DNA of 64,000 bases from Athripsodes cinereus (GCA_947579605.1 OX388317.1:26431384-26495383); one strand, 5' to 3'. Counted from the first letter of the stretch, positions 1-12,190 are shown. Notes: a model not told the origin generated them from the letters alone. Numbers and translations are program-made.

Positions 1-68
1 CCCTTGTGGGACGATTTGTGCCAAGTACAATATTTTAGGAAGATGTCACGTAATATTAAGGCATTAAT

Positions 69-536
69 TTATAAGATAATAAAATTTCTTTTGGCGGATT
101 TTAGAATCTTGAGATATACAGACAGGGCATCAGTGTGTAAGAGGCAAGACATATTGATTGGATACTGGACTTCAGTTATCTCATAATACAAGTTATAAGA
201 GTCTCTTATTGGGCAACCGAGGAAGACGTGGTCCAGAGATTCCACATCGAGCTCGCACTCGCAAAAAGGGGACGAGACCAAACCTAATCTAAATAGATGA
301 CTGTCTAATCTGTGGTGATTAAAGCGCATGCGAGTCAATGAGACAATCTCCGATCTGGAAAACTTGGAATTATGGAACCATGGCTTTCTGGAGATAGACT
401 CCTTGATACCCCAGTACACTGATCCCTTTATCCTACCGATCTCGTTCCAATAGTTGGTCCAATCAGACATAGCTCTGAACAAGGCAGTACGCTTAATGTC
501 ATTCAGGGGGAGTAATAATTGTATTCTTTCGCTCAA
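69..536 (-). pseudogene. LINE ORF2 C-terminal fragment
   Basis: This 155-codon open frame resembles the region after the RNase H domain of Jockey/R1/I-type non-LTR retrotransposons. Visible hallmarks are the stretch MRFNHHRLDSHLFRLG, followed by a zinc-finger-like CECELDVESLDHVFLGCP. No reverse transcriptase or endonuclease domain is present upstream, so this is a remnant truncated at its 5' end. The family placement rests on motif memory, not a search; the clade could be I, R1 or Jockey. Confidence 0.6.
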
Positions 537-734
537 CTTGAATCATAAATTGCTTATCGCTTTCCATTTGATCAGATGGAAAACTTAATTAAACACAGCC
601 TACCTACATACTCAACAGATATTGAACTCAGTAGTTCGAAGTAGGAATTGTTGAACGTATTATGGGTAAAATGCTTTGAAACATTATCCTAATCCAATTG
701 ATATTCATCGGGACGGTATTATTGCTTTTTTGAT

Positions 735-1300
735 TTTACTCCGTGGAGCATCCGGCAAAGAATTGGTCTCCCACTCTTTCTCATAATTTTTTGAAAGTCA
801 GTTATTTTAGAAAGATTAACTATGTAACAGTTACGAGACATTTTGAATGTTTTATAAGTATTTGTGCATTGTAGAATACTTATAAAACATTGAAAAATAC
901 TTAAAAAACATTCAAAAAAATTTGAATGTCCTCTAAAGTGCAGCAGGGCTGCTCTTGACACATTCTAAATACAATCTTAATCTAATCTTTATCTTAATCA
1001 TACAACGCGCGAAGGGACCAAGGTCAAAAAAATCCGCGAGATTGGCATGCATGTATTTTTGACTAATAGTCACTTAGTCAATTCGTCGTATGATTAAGAT
1101 TAAGATCTTATTTAATTTTGTCAAAAGTAACCCTACAGGTGCCTGAAAAAATAATGAAATGTTTATCTTAAATAGCGATGAGACTTGTCTCCCATCCTGA
1201 ATGTCTTAATTTTTAGTTAGAATACAGCTTTCATGCAGTAGGTCTTTTGACTACCCCGATTGTGGTTTATGGCGTGATGGCATAGTTGTAGTATATTTTG
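735..1300 (+). repeat. RTE-tailed SINE copy, interrupted
   Basis: The head of the window's main SINE lies at about 735-800 (GTGGAGCATCCGGCAAAG, then TTGGTCTCCCACTCTT). Its body and tail resume at about 1138-1300 (GCGATGAGACTTG, CTACCCCGATTGTGG, GGCGTGATGGCATAGT). Between them sits an inverted-repeat element at about 955-1138. The copy is strongly diverged. Open frames here are incidental. Confidence 0.55.
955..1138. repeat. Fold-back MITE inside a SINE
   Basis: The right arm (about 1060-1138) reads GACTAATAGTCACT and ends AGTAACCCTACAG. The left arm (about 965-1015) carries the complementary TAAATAC...ATCTTAATC and ACGCGCGAAG blocks. A half copy of the same family lies at 25843-25930. The arms are diverged and no coding potential is visible. 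Confidence 0.45.
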
Positions 1301-1922
1301 CATATTCAATAAATGAGTACATGTTTACATGATTTTCATAAACTCAGATTTAAAATAAGAATTAAGTTAAATACGAAAACCATATTTAACATTTTAAAAA
1401 CAATTTTAGTCGTTTGAATAATTGTGTATTTACGTATTTCTTCAGAAATATGTCGTCATTCTATGTGGGAGGTAAATTTGATTAATTAAAACATAATAAA
1501 CACCTAAATATCGACAGAATAAATAACGAAATTGTAGGAGGTATATCAACTTTTTCCATACACTTATAATCTACGTTTACACTATATATTATCTACATCT
1601 ACTATAATAATAAGTCGACATGTATTTCCTGAGACTATTGTGTTTCATATTCATAAAAGAAAATTAATTTAAGTTTGTATATGGTACAGCAAGCCCTCTT
1701 TCTTACATAGTAGGTATAAAATCGTTCATTCATATCCATAACTGGGTAGCTTACTTCCGTTTCATAATACAAACGGCAGGAACAACTTACATAATTATGT
1801 CACGAATATTTATCATTGGTAAATCATATTTATATATTGTAAGTTGTAACCAATGAAAGAAGAGGTTGGAGGATTCTCAAGTGTAGGAGCTTTTTTGAAA
1901 TACCGAGGTGAAGAAAGGCACA
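1301..1922. other. AT-rich intergenic stretch
   Basis: No open frame, splice-bounded exon or repeat from the other families in this window could be recognised here. Confidence 0.4.
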
Positions 1923-2180
1923 TCGTCGTTGCATATTCCAAAAGGGGTATGTGAATTTATAAATGTTTTGACATTTCGAGAATAAACTGCTTATTATGAC
2001 ATCATAACCATTCTATGAAGTGATTCTTGGAATCAAATATTGAAATTCAATACCGAAAGAAAAATATCACATGCCAACAAAAAGTACAAACAACAATTTT
2101 AGTGCCCTAATGAACAGTTTTTAAAGAGTGTACCTAAATAAAAATGTTCGCACATACCTCTTTTCGAATATGCAACGACG
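1923..2180. repeat. Inverted-repeat (fold-back) element
   Basis: The left arm at 1924-1954 starts CGTCGTTGCATATTCCAAAA. The right arm at 2147-2180 is its near-perfect reverse complement (ends TATGCAACGACG). About 190 bp lie between. It looks like a short MITE or fold-back element with no protein. Confidence 0.5.
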
Positions 2181-2239
2181 ACAAATTGTTTATTCGCCCA
2201 TATTAACGGAAGAAGTTCAATAATATACTGTACATGGAA

Positions 2240-2460
2240 ATAGTTGCCAACAGACTAGCTGTATATATAATAAACATGCAATCCGTCTTCTCCGTGCAAA
2301 CGAAAAATAAGACATTCAGAATGGGTGGCAAACCTCATCACTGCTGAATTCAAGATGTAAAGTGTCTTTATTTTTTCGAACATCTGCCTTTTACAAAACA
2401 CTCGAAAACTTACGGAAAAGAGTGAGAAACCAAATCTTTGCCGACTGTTACACGGAAAAA
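2240..2460 (-). repeat. RTE-tailed SINE copy
   Basis: In reverse orientation it carries the SINE blocks AATAAACATGCA, CATTCAGAATGGGTGGCAA, CCTCATCACTGCTGAATTC and CTCGAAAACTTACG. These match the best copy at 21853-22111 block for block. The 3' tail end is lost. Confidence 0.6.
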
Positions 2461-4210
2461 TACTTCTTAAATTAAAAATTCAAATATTGTTTTTTTTTTG
2501 TTTATAATAATTCTATAAAAACTTTTTGATAATAAACCTCAAATTTAGCTAAAAATGAGGTGAGTAATTCAATTAAAAAAAGGCAGATCGTTTAAGAACC
2601 TCATAATTGAGAAAGATTTTCCTTTATTTTTCCCGCACAGAAAAAAAATAATGCATTATTCCCACCATCCTCATATTATATAAAAAGCTTTTCTCAGCAA
2701 AACGCGAAGAGGAAACTAACTTCTTAATTAACTATATAAGTAACTAAAGGAAATAAAATTAATTAAGTTCAATATGAACCGATTGTTAATCATTTATAAA
2801 CGAAATTAGAAAAGTGATTTTCTTTTTTTACTTTTAAGTCAACCTCAAAAATATTTTTTGAGTTAATTAAAATATTTAATCCATCCAAAAATCTACTTTA
2901 AGGTTTGTTACATTTTTGGTGGAAGTCCCTCAGAAATTTATCAGAGAACTGGAACCAAAAACGAAGAATTTCTATTTATTTTTTCTTTCATTTAAGAAAG
3001 TCGTTGGGACACCTTTTAGTTCCCCAACTCTGTTGTTAAATACAATGAATAACGCTAACTTGAATTTTCAAAAAAGTATTAATTAACGAAATTAATTGTA
3101 TGTTAACGCGCTATCAATTAATATAGTTAATTTAATGATTAACGATACCCAGCCCTGAGAACAACCATAAATCTAATTAAAAAATAATAATTAGAAGTTC
3201 TTTCTTACCTTTCTCGGCAATTAAACCTCTTCTCTCCTTCTCCTCTCCTCTACGTAATTTAAATATTCCTCAGAAAATAATTCAAATTAATTTACGTTAT
3301 ACAATTGTCAATTACAACATTTTAAAATATTATTAAATATATATTTAAAAATCAGTTTAATATCGATAAAATAATGTATATTATTAAGTATGATATGTTT
3401 ATTTTTCACAACAATTATTTATTTTTATTTAACTTTTACTATTTTGTGTATATATAGTATAATATTATATCTTACTTTTTATGATATGTATATTTTCTAG
3501 TCTTATAGTTATTATTATATATTTCTAAATTATTCTTACATAAAATGATATGTTTTATTTTTTCAATCACATATATTTATTTATTTATTTACTAATAAAT
3601 ATTTGCTCGTAATAACAGTGAATAATCAACTATCAATAACAATATTTTATACAATTATATTCGTTTTATTTTTTAACTGTATCTTTTATTATTATGATTA
3701 TATTAGGAATCCAAATTGACAGATTTTTTTAATGAATTTGGCTTTTCGTGTTGATGATATGTAAATCACGTTTATCTATATATTTTAGATCATTTATTTA
3801 TTTTATTATTATTATTATTCATAAAAATAAAATATTTACCGATATAACAACAATGATATGTAGCGAATGGTATTTTTTAACAAGTTTTTTTATTTAATTT
3901 CAGAACACTGATTGAAAGTATGCTGAATGTTTTTGTTTCATAATTTGTTTCAGATTTCAATTATTTTTTAGTTTATTTTGAAGCGCTTTATTTTCACTAA
4001 GCTCTTGTTATTCAAAGTGTTCCTTTAGCGTGTTCAAGTGGTGAGCTTTTTATATATTTTTTTTCTTTATTTATGATTATTGTTGCTTGAGTGTTGTGCG
4101 ATTTGTGCGAAATGATTCCAATGGTGATGTTATTATAATCCTAATAGTTAGTCCTGAAACAACAATCGCCCCAACGTAATGAAGTCTTCTGTGATGGGCT
4201 GTTTCTTGTT
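2461..4210. other. AT-rich intergenic stretch
   Basis: About 1.7 kb of very AT-rich sequence with homopolymer runs and TATT/TTTA simple stretches. I see no coding exon or recognisable repeat. Confidence 0.4.
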
Positions 4211-4313
4211 CTAAATCTTAGTCCGCACATGGGGGGACTGCCTTCCAGACATCCGAATGCTTAGAAGAATGTCTTCGATTGATAAATCTTTATGGCGTAT
4301 TCGGCCTACTAAT
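4211..4313 (-). CDS. Candidate terminal exon, unknown gene
   Basis: On the minus strand a good acceptor (polypyrimidine then CAG) is followed by 34 open codons to a TAG stop. In phase 2 the peptide ends SIRMSGRQSPHVRTKI. The base composition is less AT-rich than the surroundings. No partner exon with matching phase was established upstream, so this may be chance. I do not recognise the peptide. Confidence 0.2.
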
Positions 4314-4412
4314 CTGAAACAAGAAAAAACATTCTCTGATTATTTTCATCACATCAACATTAGTAAATGAAGTCATACATAATTAAAGAATAAATTGAAT
4401 TTAATGTTTCAG

Positions 4413-4838
4413 TATGGTATGAAGTAAACACTTAACTTTTTATTTATTTATTTATACAATAAACGGCTGAAACAGCCTTTACAAACATAATAAAAAAGAA
4501 AACAGTCAAGTGAAAAAACAATGCATATCATAAATAAAAAATTTCATAAATACACACTATATTTTATAAATGAGTAGACAATTGTTTCGTCTTTTACCAA
4601 GATATTATCTATTTATTGTACCTTCGTAATCAATTTGTATTCTTTCCAAAATTAGTATTGATAATGTCTTGGTAAAAGACGAAACAATTGTCTACTCATT
4701 TATAAAATATAGTGTGTCATAAAAAAGTTAAGTGTTTTAAGTTAAAAGTTAAGTGACATAAAAAAGTTAAGTGTTTACTTCATATGTACCATAATGGAAA
4801 ATAAAAAAGTTAAGTGTTTACTTCATATGTACCATAAT
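4413..4838. repeat. MITE with nested inverted repeats
   Basis: The inner arms 4552-4609 and 4660-4717 are reverse complements over 58 bp with one mismatch, around a 50-bp loop. Outer arms carry GAAGTAAACACTTAACTTTT at about 4421-4440 and its complement near 4764-4783. On the right the outer arm is tandemly duplicated (AAAAAGTTAAGTGTTTACTT appears at about 4762 and again at about 4804). No protein is encoded. Confidence 0.65.
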
Positions 4839-5127
4839 GGAAAATACGCAAAAAGTGAGGGATTATATTAAAAATATTAATGTTTCAGTGTTACCATTCT
4901 GACATCCTTAATGTCATTTCAAATGTGAAATAACATTGTTTGTAATTTCATAAAAGTATGTACATCTTTTACCACTAGTACGCCTAATACTTTCACCATA
5001 GAATGGACATCATTAGGGCTGAGCAACTTAAACAACAATTATAAAGAGAAACAATCATTTATACATCCACAAAATTATAAAGGGAGGTAGAGGTATTTTA
5101 GTATTGAGCAATGAAAAAGTTGATCAC

Positions 5128-5262
5128 TAATATTGGTAATAAATATTTGTTTATATATTTTATCAAATCAAAATGTTCACAGGGTCAACAATTTTTGAGA
5201 GTTTTTCTACCAAACTTGTTGCAAATTGAATATTTTACCGTTTTTGCTAAAGAGCGGCTTTA
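5128..5262 (+). repeat. Half copy of TTAA-type MITE
   Basis: It matches one arm of the complete element at 37327-38030: ATCAAATCAAAATGTTC, CAGGGTCAAC and the terminus CGTTTTTGCTAAAG. The other arm is missing. Confidence 0.55.
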
Positions 5263-6189
5263 AAGTAATTCTCATCTTCCAATAATTTCTCTGTTATCCA
5301 TAAGTGATATGATACGACACGTTGTGAGAGAATTAAGTTGATAAATAGATAATAAAATAATTAATCAATTGCTTAATGATGTGATAACAATTCGCCCCCA
5401 TTGTTTGAACATGCTAGATAAAACGTTATGGTGTTATAATGCTATTAGAAAAACCTGTAAACCTTCTAAAAATAAGCAAGGGTATATCCAGGGAGAACAG
5501 CTGCCCCTGCCCCTAGGAGCTTAAAAATAGTCAACAGGAAATACTTACTTGTACTCTAATAAGACTGGAAATTAAAAAAGTGTATACATTTTTAAATTCC
5601 TAAAAAAATACTATTTTTCCAATATGTGTACGTTTTGACTTGCATATAAATCTAATATTTGTTTTACGATTTGACATCTCATTATTATTTATTGTTTTTT
5701 ACTTGCTATTTTGATCTATTGTTTTTTTATTATTTTGTATTAACTTGTTGTTGTTACTTCTATTCTTGTACTTGTTAACATGTAAAATGAGAAAGCCGTG
5801 AATATGGTTATATAAATAAAATAAATAAATAAATATCAATTCCATAATTGGCAATGTAGGGACCAAAAAATATATTGAACTCATATTAAAAGTCTGGTAT
5901 TTTCTTATATTCCTGTACGAAATTTGAAGGCAAGAGCTTAAACAGTAACAACCATATTTTTGCTGTTCCCTTCTAGAAAAAATCTTAGATACACCCTTAG
6001 ATATTAAATAATATTTATGTAAGTATTTCACCCTGATGACATTAACATCTCCACTTTGTAAATCCTTCCATGTTTATAGTGTTCTTTGATCTTGAAATGC
6101 GTATATTATAGTATGTAGCTATACGTTATTTTCAGAGCCAAGTATAAATAGATTGACTGAAAAAATATAAAAGTGTCTTTCTATATACC
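5263..6189. other. AT-rich intergenic stretch
   Basis: No gene recognised. A minus-strand open frame of 110 codons at 5699-6031 has low-complexity Ile/Asn/Tyr composition and no conserved motif, so it is not called. Confidence 0.4.
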
Positions 6190-6720
6190 TTGACCTTCAC
6201 GCTATATCCCAAGTAGAGTAGGCAGAGAGAACGGAACGCCATGTATGTAAATCTATCCTTACAATAATTTCTCGAACACGCACGTCGATTTCTCTTTCTC
6301 AACACAATATAAATTTGCGATAAATTCGCCCCCTGTATATTGATTGTATTTTATTTGAATTTATATCTTTTATGTAATTGTTTGTTATCAATTTACAGTA
6401 AAGAATGAATAAATAAATTAAAGTATACCCTATTTTTCATACTTTTATCATCTATTCGCTCCACGTGTCAAAACCATTGTAACTTATTTACACGCATTCT
6501 ATCCACAACATTCATCTTGCATTCGATCATTCTTCTAATATCCGGTTTCCTCACTCAATCACGCAACGTTTCACCAACTATTCTTCACAGCGATGGCATC
6601 TCTACTACATTTATTCCACTCTCTTTCTTCTACAACCTCGTTCATATTTCATTTGCATACACAAGTTATGGTATCAGAATTTTCGCTACACATTGTGATG
6701 TCGAAATGGACATTTCACTC
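6190..6720 (-). pseudogene. RTE LINE 3' fragment
   Basis: Reverse-strand remnant of the same RTE family as the long copy at 42056-45217. The 3' end (complement of CTCTGCCTACTC...GCGTGAAGG) is at about 6190-6240, and C-terminal coding blocks follow at 6425-6720. A different repeat (about 6305-6415) has split it. The frame is destroyed. Confidence 0.6.
6305..6415. repeat. Repeat inserted in an RTE fragment
   Basis: The segment contains CGCCCCCTGTATATTGATTG and ends near ACAGTAAAGAATGAATAAAT. The same blocks recur at about 49545-49640. A related block, CAGAGGGCGAGTTTATCGC, lies inside the MITE at 9061-9628. No coding content is seen. Confidence 0.45.
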
Positions 6721-7660
6721 TTGTACCGGCGACTTCCCTTCTTACTTTTATACTTATATTTAGCCCTTTTTTATTATTTTTCAACGTATGCTACTTAATG
6801 GTTTTTTTATCATACTTAGAACAAAATAGTTTCATCCATTCCAGCAAGACACGGAATCCATTTACAGCTGAGCATCCCATATTCCAAACCAATTAATTTT
6901 CATTTCGAGAAAAATAAGATGTTTCCCTATCCTATCCTGACGCTAGGCAAATTCTATTACGAAGATTTTTATTAAGCAAGAAAAGATATAAAAACAATTT
7001 TATGACGTCGTTGAGTCCAATAGAAGATACTAAAACAGGCGTCGCAGGACCAATTCAACAGGTTATAAATAAATTATAAACTTAACACGGTTAACGTTTT
7101 TGTTTGTTGTCCTGTGTCTTTTAACGCTTTTTTGTTATTTTATTTTATATTTGATTATGAATATCAAATGTTTTGAAATAAAATAAAAAAAACATTGGTC
7201 TAATGTTATCGTGAAAGGATAAAAAATTCTCTGCCCGACAATCTATCAGACACTATGCTTTCAAAAATCGTGGAACAACTATAATTAAAATATTTACTTT
7301 CTAAGAAACACATACTACGTCGTTATACCCCGTTTTGTCGTTTTGTGGTAGTCTTCTACACTTTTGAGTGAAATTTTGTACTTTCAAAACTATGAAGCTT
7401 ATTCACATCACTCATATATTGGGTGCAATACCAAAAGAGAGAGAGAGAGAGAGAAGTTTATTCTATATTAATTAATCTGTAGTAATAATGCCAAAGTTGA
7501 CATGTCCGATTATTATGAAAAGCAGATTGTTCACTAGATATGTTTTTTGAAAAATAATTTTTTATTGCACTGAGAAAATACTGAAATAATATCATTATTA
7601 GAAAAAGAAAGAAAAGATTATAATTAAGAGCCAATAGTTTTATATGACGGCAATGATTAT
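6721..7660. other. AT-rich intergenic stretch with GA microsatellite
   Basis: A short GA repeat lies at about 7436-7454. Nothing else could be assigned. Confidence 0.4.
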
Positions 7661-7726
7661 ATTATTCTCTTTTAAATATGCTCCTGTTAAGTTTGCTTAA
7701 CAGGAGCATATTTAAAAGAGAATAAT
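7661..7726. repeat. Perfect 30-bp palindrome, 6-nt loop
   Basis: The arms 7661-7690 and 7697-7726 are exact reverse complements around GTTTGC. The ten bases AAGTTTGCTT at the centre (7689-7698) recur at 8119-8128, directly after the LINE fragment that follows. The right arm therefore looks like an inverted copy of target flank made during that LINE insertion. Confidence 0.85.
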
Positions 7727-8118
7727 TTGTTTGTTTGAGATGTGGTGCTGGAGGAAATTGCTCCGAGTGCATTGGACCGAACACAGGACCAATGAGTCCA
7801 TCCTCAGGGAGCTTAACATTTCGGTGCGACTCTCAACGATTTGCAGTCAGCGCGCGTTGCGATATTTCGGGCACATTGCAAGAAGAGAGCATGACAACCT
7901 GGAAAAGATAATAATGACTGGGGTTGTAGAAGGGAGGAGGGGAAGGGGCAGAGTGCCAATAAGATGGAGCGACCAAATTAAGGAGGCCACACAGAGCTCA
8001 CTTCACGGGGCCTTACACATGGCGGAACATCGCTCAACATGGAGACAGATGGTTTACAGGACGAGGCATGATGGTCACGATCCTCAGGATTGAGGGACCG
8101 ACAGAGATGATGATGATG
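7727..8118 (+). pseudogene. RTE-like LINE C-terminal fragment
   Basis: A 120-codon frame (7731-8093) encodes the tail downstream of the reverse transcriptase in RTE/BovB-like elements: WCWRKLLRVHWTEHRTNES, a basic GRRGRGRVPIRW and a terminal HDGHDPQD. The 3' end is a short GATGAT repeat, typical of RTE tails. A 10-bp candidate target duplication (AAGTTTGCTT, 7689-7698 and 8119-8128) brackets the insertion. The copy is truncated at its 5' end. A second copy of this tail is at 50062-50200. Confidence 0.7.
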
Positions 8119-8182
8119 AAGTTTGCTTTTTCGGACAAATCAACTAAGGCCATATGGCCACAGAAATAAAAATGAGATTCTC

Positions 8183-8319
8183 TACTACTATACTACTATA
8201 CCATCACGGCATATCCCACAAGTGGGGTAGCCAGCAGATCAGCTGCATGTAAGAAACATGCAAACTGTCCTCTGTTCTCTAACTAAGTTCTCTAACTCTA
8301 ACTAATCTAAAAAACTAAG
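8183..8319 (-). repeat. Truncated SINE with 13-bp target duplication
   Basis: Reverse-strand tail of the main SINE (CATCACGGCATATCCCACAA, GTGGGGTAGCCAGCAG). It is flanked by the direct repeat AAATGAGATTCTC at 8170-8182 and 8320-8332, which marks a retrotransposed copy truncated at its 5' end. Confidence 0.7.
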
Positions 8320-8332
8320 AAATGAGATTCTC

Positions 8333-9060
8333 ATTTCATTCAATTTTGACGAATGCAAAAACTGCAATAACTTTGTCAGTAAATAAGAAATATATTAATA
8401 TTTAAATAGATGAAATTCGTTTATCTATTAACTGTCTAGTTAAGTTAGTTGTAAAAGATTGATAAACAAAAATAATTAGACATACGGTAACGTACTAAAA
8501 TAAATAATAGAAACATCGCCTGATTTTATGCAACGTTTGTTGCATTTCTTTTGCATTAAATTTGTTCCGCATCCAAATTTCCGATACTCAAACATGATAA
8601 GCGAGTATTCATATTTTCCAGTCTAGTTGAAGTACACTTTAATAAAACAGAATGAAGTAGTTTATAGAACTGACCTCATTTTTATAAGCCAAAAAGAAAA
8701 TTGATAAATCTTTCTGAATGGTGTGCAAACATTCAAGTTCTACACGCAATGAAAAAAATTGATAATTTATGTTTAACTTTAATATAAGAACACGCTCAGT
8801 ATATTCATTCAGTCATTGATAATAAAGATATATATAACAGATGACGTGCCTCTTTGTTTAATAGCTGATATTTGAATTAAAATGTTACGGTGTTCATATA
8901 ATTTTTCATTATCTTCACCTTAATAGTCGATCGGTCGATCTTGAAAATCGTAACAAATATAAGTAGGTACCTAATGCCGTATACAATTTGTTAATATTTT
9001 TTTTATTTTTATTTCTGAACCATTTACGGCATTTCACCTTTCAAGGTACATAAATAGACT
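8333..9060. other. AT-rich intergenic stretch
   Basis: No gene or assignable repeat seen. Confidence 0.4.
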
Positions 9061-9628
9061 AACGGCCGATTTCATAAAAAAAAAAAAAAAATTTTATTCT
9101 TCACTGTACTTTGGTTACAAAATATCATAAAAATATCAGTTATACAATTCAATGTACAGAGGGCGAGTTTATCGCTAGAATGCGATGTCTTCCAACTAAC
9201 CCGCAAGAATTAAAAAAAATCTTTAAATTTTGCAGTTAAAAACTTCTAATATAAATAACTGTAATAGAGTTTTGACATTTCGCATATTAAATAAAAAGGA
9301 CTTTGTCTTTATCAAATGGCATAAATCTCTTTTTTATGGTATTGGTACACAAATAGTAGAATTCCATAATTTATTGTATAAATTGAAACAAGCATTTTGT
9401 TCTACTAAAGACTAAACAACGCGGGAGAGACATCACTATGGATAATGACCTAGGAAGTGGAAAGACATCTCTCTCGCGTTGTTAAGTCTTTAGTAGAACA
9501 AAATGCTTGTTTTAATTTATCCAAACCACAAGTGTGAAATGACAATATTCTACTAGTTACTATGGTTACTTCTAGAAGTCTTTTTACAACTAGAAGAGAC
9601 TTTTTCGTTTTTTATGAAACCGGCCGTT
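9061..9628. mobile_element. Fold-back MITE with short terminal inverted repeats
   Basis: The termini AACGGCCGATTTCATAAA (9061-9078) and TTTATGAAACCGGCCGTT (9611-9628) are reverse complements at 17 of 18 positions. A second inverted repeat inside (about 9382-9432 and 9466-9515; CAACGCGGGAGAGAC against TCTCTCGCGTTG) forms a long hairpin. Internal blocks (GTAGAATTCCATAAT, ATTGAAACAAG) match the insert at 45803-46014, so the two are related. No transposase is encoded and no target duplication was clear. Confidence 0.6.
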
Positions 9629-10629
9629 TGTGGTAGATATTTTGGTTCATACTTTTAGAATAGAAGTTTATATTGTATGTAACTAACCTGAGCTACTAAC
9701 TTGCAGAAAATATGACCCAATTGCAATGCTCCCTCCGACCTTTTACACCAAGCAGATATACTTACAATACTCATATCTATGGCTCTTACAATACTTCCCA
9801 TATTCACATAATAACTACATATAACGATATTCATTCTTCATAGAATTGAAATTATTATCATTCTTCTAGAGGCTATGGCCATATAATACCTCAGTTACTA
9901 TACAGTATGTCTATTGACGAAGTAGGTACCTACAGTTATAAGTTTGTAATTGAATGGAAGATAAAAATTTGCAACAAGACCTAAAGTCTCCGAATTAAAA
10001 TGGAAATGGGCCATTCATATGATTAGATCAGAGGATAGTCGATAAATATCTAGGATTCTGGATTGGAGGCCGTGGGAGAATAATAGATGCAAAAAAAAAA
10101 GAAGGGCTGATGACATTATCCAAATGGTAGGGACATGTGTTCGCTCTCTAGATTAGAAGTTTAAAATTGATATCAAATTGTTAATATCTATTTTTTTCAT
10201 TAACCTCCATATGCTACGTTCCTTGTGAAGTTGTGCCAGATCACTCCATCTTATTTACTATTTAATTATATTTTATCTGAAAATGGTGAGGCTGGGTTTG
10301 TCACGTGTGAATTTATTGATTAGTATTCCAGAGATGTCCTATATAACCGGAAGCAGCACTTCGTCTGAACTTCAGGTGTGCAAACAGAACGTGCATAATG
10401 TTACAATTTACTAACAACACTCTTGTCTGAAATATAATGAGGCGCGGGAGTTTATATTCAAGTACATAATATATTATATAACTGCCTGAAACTTTATCAG
10501 CTCATTGTCGTATAAAATTACAGAGCTTAAAGTTTCTGAAAATGTTAAATTCAAACCTCACATTTAATTATATTAACTCACTGAGACAACGTCTCTAACT
10601 GAATTAAATATAACATAACATGTATAGAC
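9629..10629. other. AT-rich intergenic stretch
   Basis: No confident gene. A short GC-richer block near 9694-9770 was considered as a minus-strand exon and rejected. Confidence 0.35.
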
Positions 10630-10815
10630 AATTCACAAAGATCGAGCTAGTCCCAAACTAAGATATTAATATTGTATTATGGGTACTTACGCGACGACAC
10701 ATATATACAATGCATTTAACACAGACATGTGACACCCAGACCCAGGACAATTTGAAAAAGGACATTCATTATTTTGTCCTGGCCTGGAATCGAACCCGGG
10801 ACCTCGTGACTCAAA
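10630..10815 (-). repeat. tRNA-derived SINE, truncated
   Basis: Reverse copy of the SINE seen whole at 30041-30270. It has the B-box complement (GGAATCGAACCCGGGACC), the body GACACCCAGACCCAGGACAA and the tail ATCGAGCTAGTCCCAAACTA. The A-box end is lost. Confidence 0.65.
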
Positions 10816-12005
10816 GACAAGATCGTAGAGTTTAAGATCAAGACAAGATTAAGATCATATTTAGAATGTGACGAGAAAAGGGTTTTATTTCGAAACTGGT
10901 GAAGAGTAATCATATATATTATAATGTGATCTTTTGTTTGCTTGTTTGTTTTTGTTGTTTTGAATATTGTGAATATTGTGTTGCAATGTATAAATTGTAT
11001 CTCTTTGCACATCGCATTGGCCAAAAGCTGTAATAATGTGCAAAGGAAATTTAAAGAGAATAATAATAATAATAATATTGCCTATGATTAAGTTTAAATA
11101 ATTATTGTAGTTTTCGTTGTATTCTATAAAGACAAGTGAATGCTATGTGAATTTCTATGTCTTTACGTTAATTTGATTTTATTTGCTCATTTTCTGTTCT
11201 TGTTATATTATCTTTTATCCATTGTAAGTATTAATTAGTATCCAAGAATAAAACTATTACCATCAGGCTCTGATGTGTTCTATTTAAACTTCAACAGAAA
11301 CAAATTACAGTTCAAAACTTAGCAGAACTGAAAGACTTACTTAAAGTAAGCTTATATTATTTAATGAATTTTTAATACAGCACACCACAGTATAATTAAG
11401 AAATTGCTATAAGCAGATACGGAATGAAAATTTAATGTATTAGAAGGGTGTTCAGACAAAACTTTACAAATAAATATTTTAGTGAATCAAACTTATGAAT
11501 GGTAATTTCTGTATATTTCAAGAGACAAACTGTTATCACATATTTTTAATACAAATTCCTTAGAAGGTAGAGAGAGTACGGGTGTTTCCAATCCTTACGA
11601 ATTGGCTTTGGCTGGTTTAAGCACGTTTTGCTCTAGAAACTTTCATCAATTTCTACCACACTCATTATGTCTCTGATACTTGTTTGTCCGCGGGTAATTG
11701 GACTCTTCACTGGGAAGCATTTCGTCCAACTAACCTTCACTATCACTTACTAGATATATAAACGTTTCTATGAGAAGAAGGGTGCTCAATAATGTATACA
11801 CAATTAATGTCTTGTATATTTTTTGGGTTATATCACATAGTACAACCATAATAGTCATGTTGATGTTGAAAATGGCTATTCTCAGGTACCACGGAATTGG
11901 CAGTAGGTACGTATTTTTGACTATATATTCACATCCCGTATCGTAGATTTTAAAATCAAAACAAGATTAAGATCGAATTCAGGTTATATCATGAGTAATC
12001 CTGCT
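10816..12005. other. AT-rich intergenic stretch
   Basis: Contains scraps of a fold-back repeat (AGACAAGATTAAGATC near 10840, CAAAACAAGATTAAGATCG near 11956). No gene was recognised. Confidence 0.35.
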
Positions 12006-12190
12006 GGGCCCCTAGTCAAAACACATTTAAACGTTACGTTTTCGTTCAAACAAGACGAGGTTGCGAGAACGCATCAATTTTCGTAGCTACTTGTGTATTT
12101 AAGCTACGAAAATTGACTCGTTCTCGCAACGTTGTCAACGTTTATACGAAAACGTAACGCTTAAATGTGTTTTGACTAGGCCTACTGATG
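12006..12190. mobile_element. MITE of the CCTAGTCAAAACACA family
   Basis: Arms of about 80 bp start GGCCCCTAGTCAAAACACAT and end in its complement TGTTTTGACTAGGCC, around a loop of about 13 bp. Siblings are at 30346-30483, 18411-18462 (half) and 53216-53388. The outermost bases approximate CAGTGGGCCTAG, hAT-like in style, but no 8-bp target duplication was found. Confidence 0.65.

Noticed and set aside
9694..9770. Minus-strand block (SAWCKRSEGALQLGHIFCK) considered as an exon partner for 4211-4313.
   Set aside because: The phase can be made to fit only with one of two weak donors, and no acceptor or homology supports it.
11560..11740. Minus-strand stretch (DEMLPSEESNYPRTNKYQRH) that looks coding.
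   Set aside because: It is short, broken by stops and could not be tied to a family; probably a transposon scrap.
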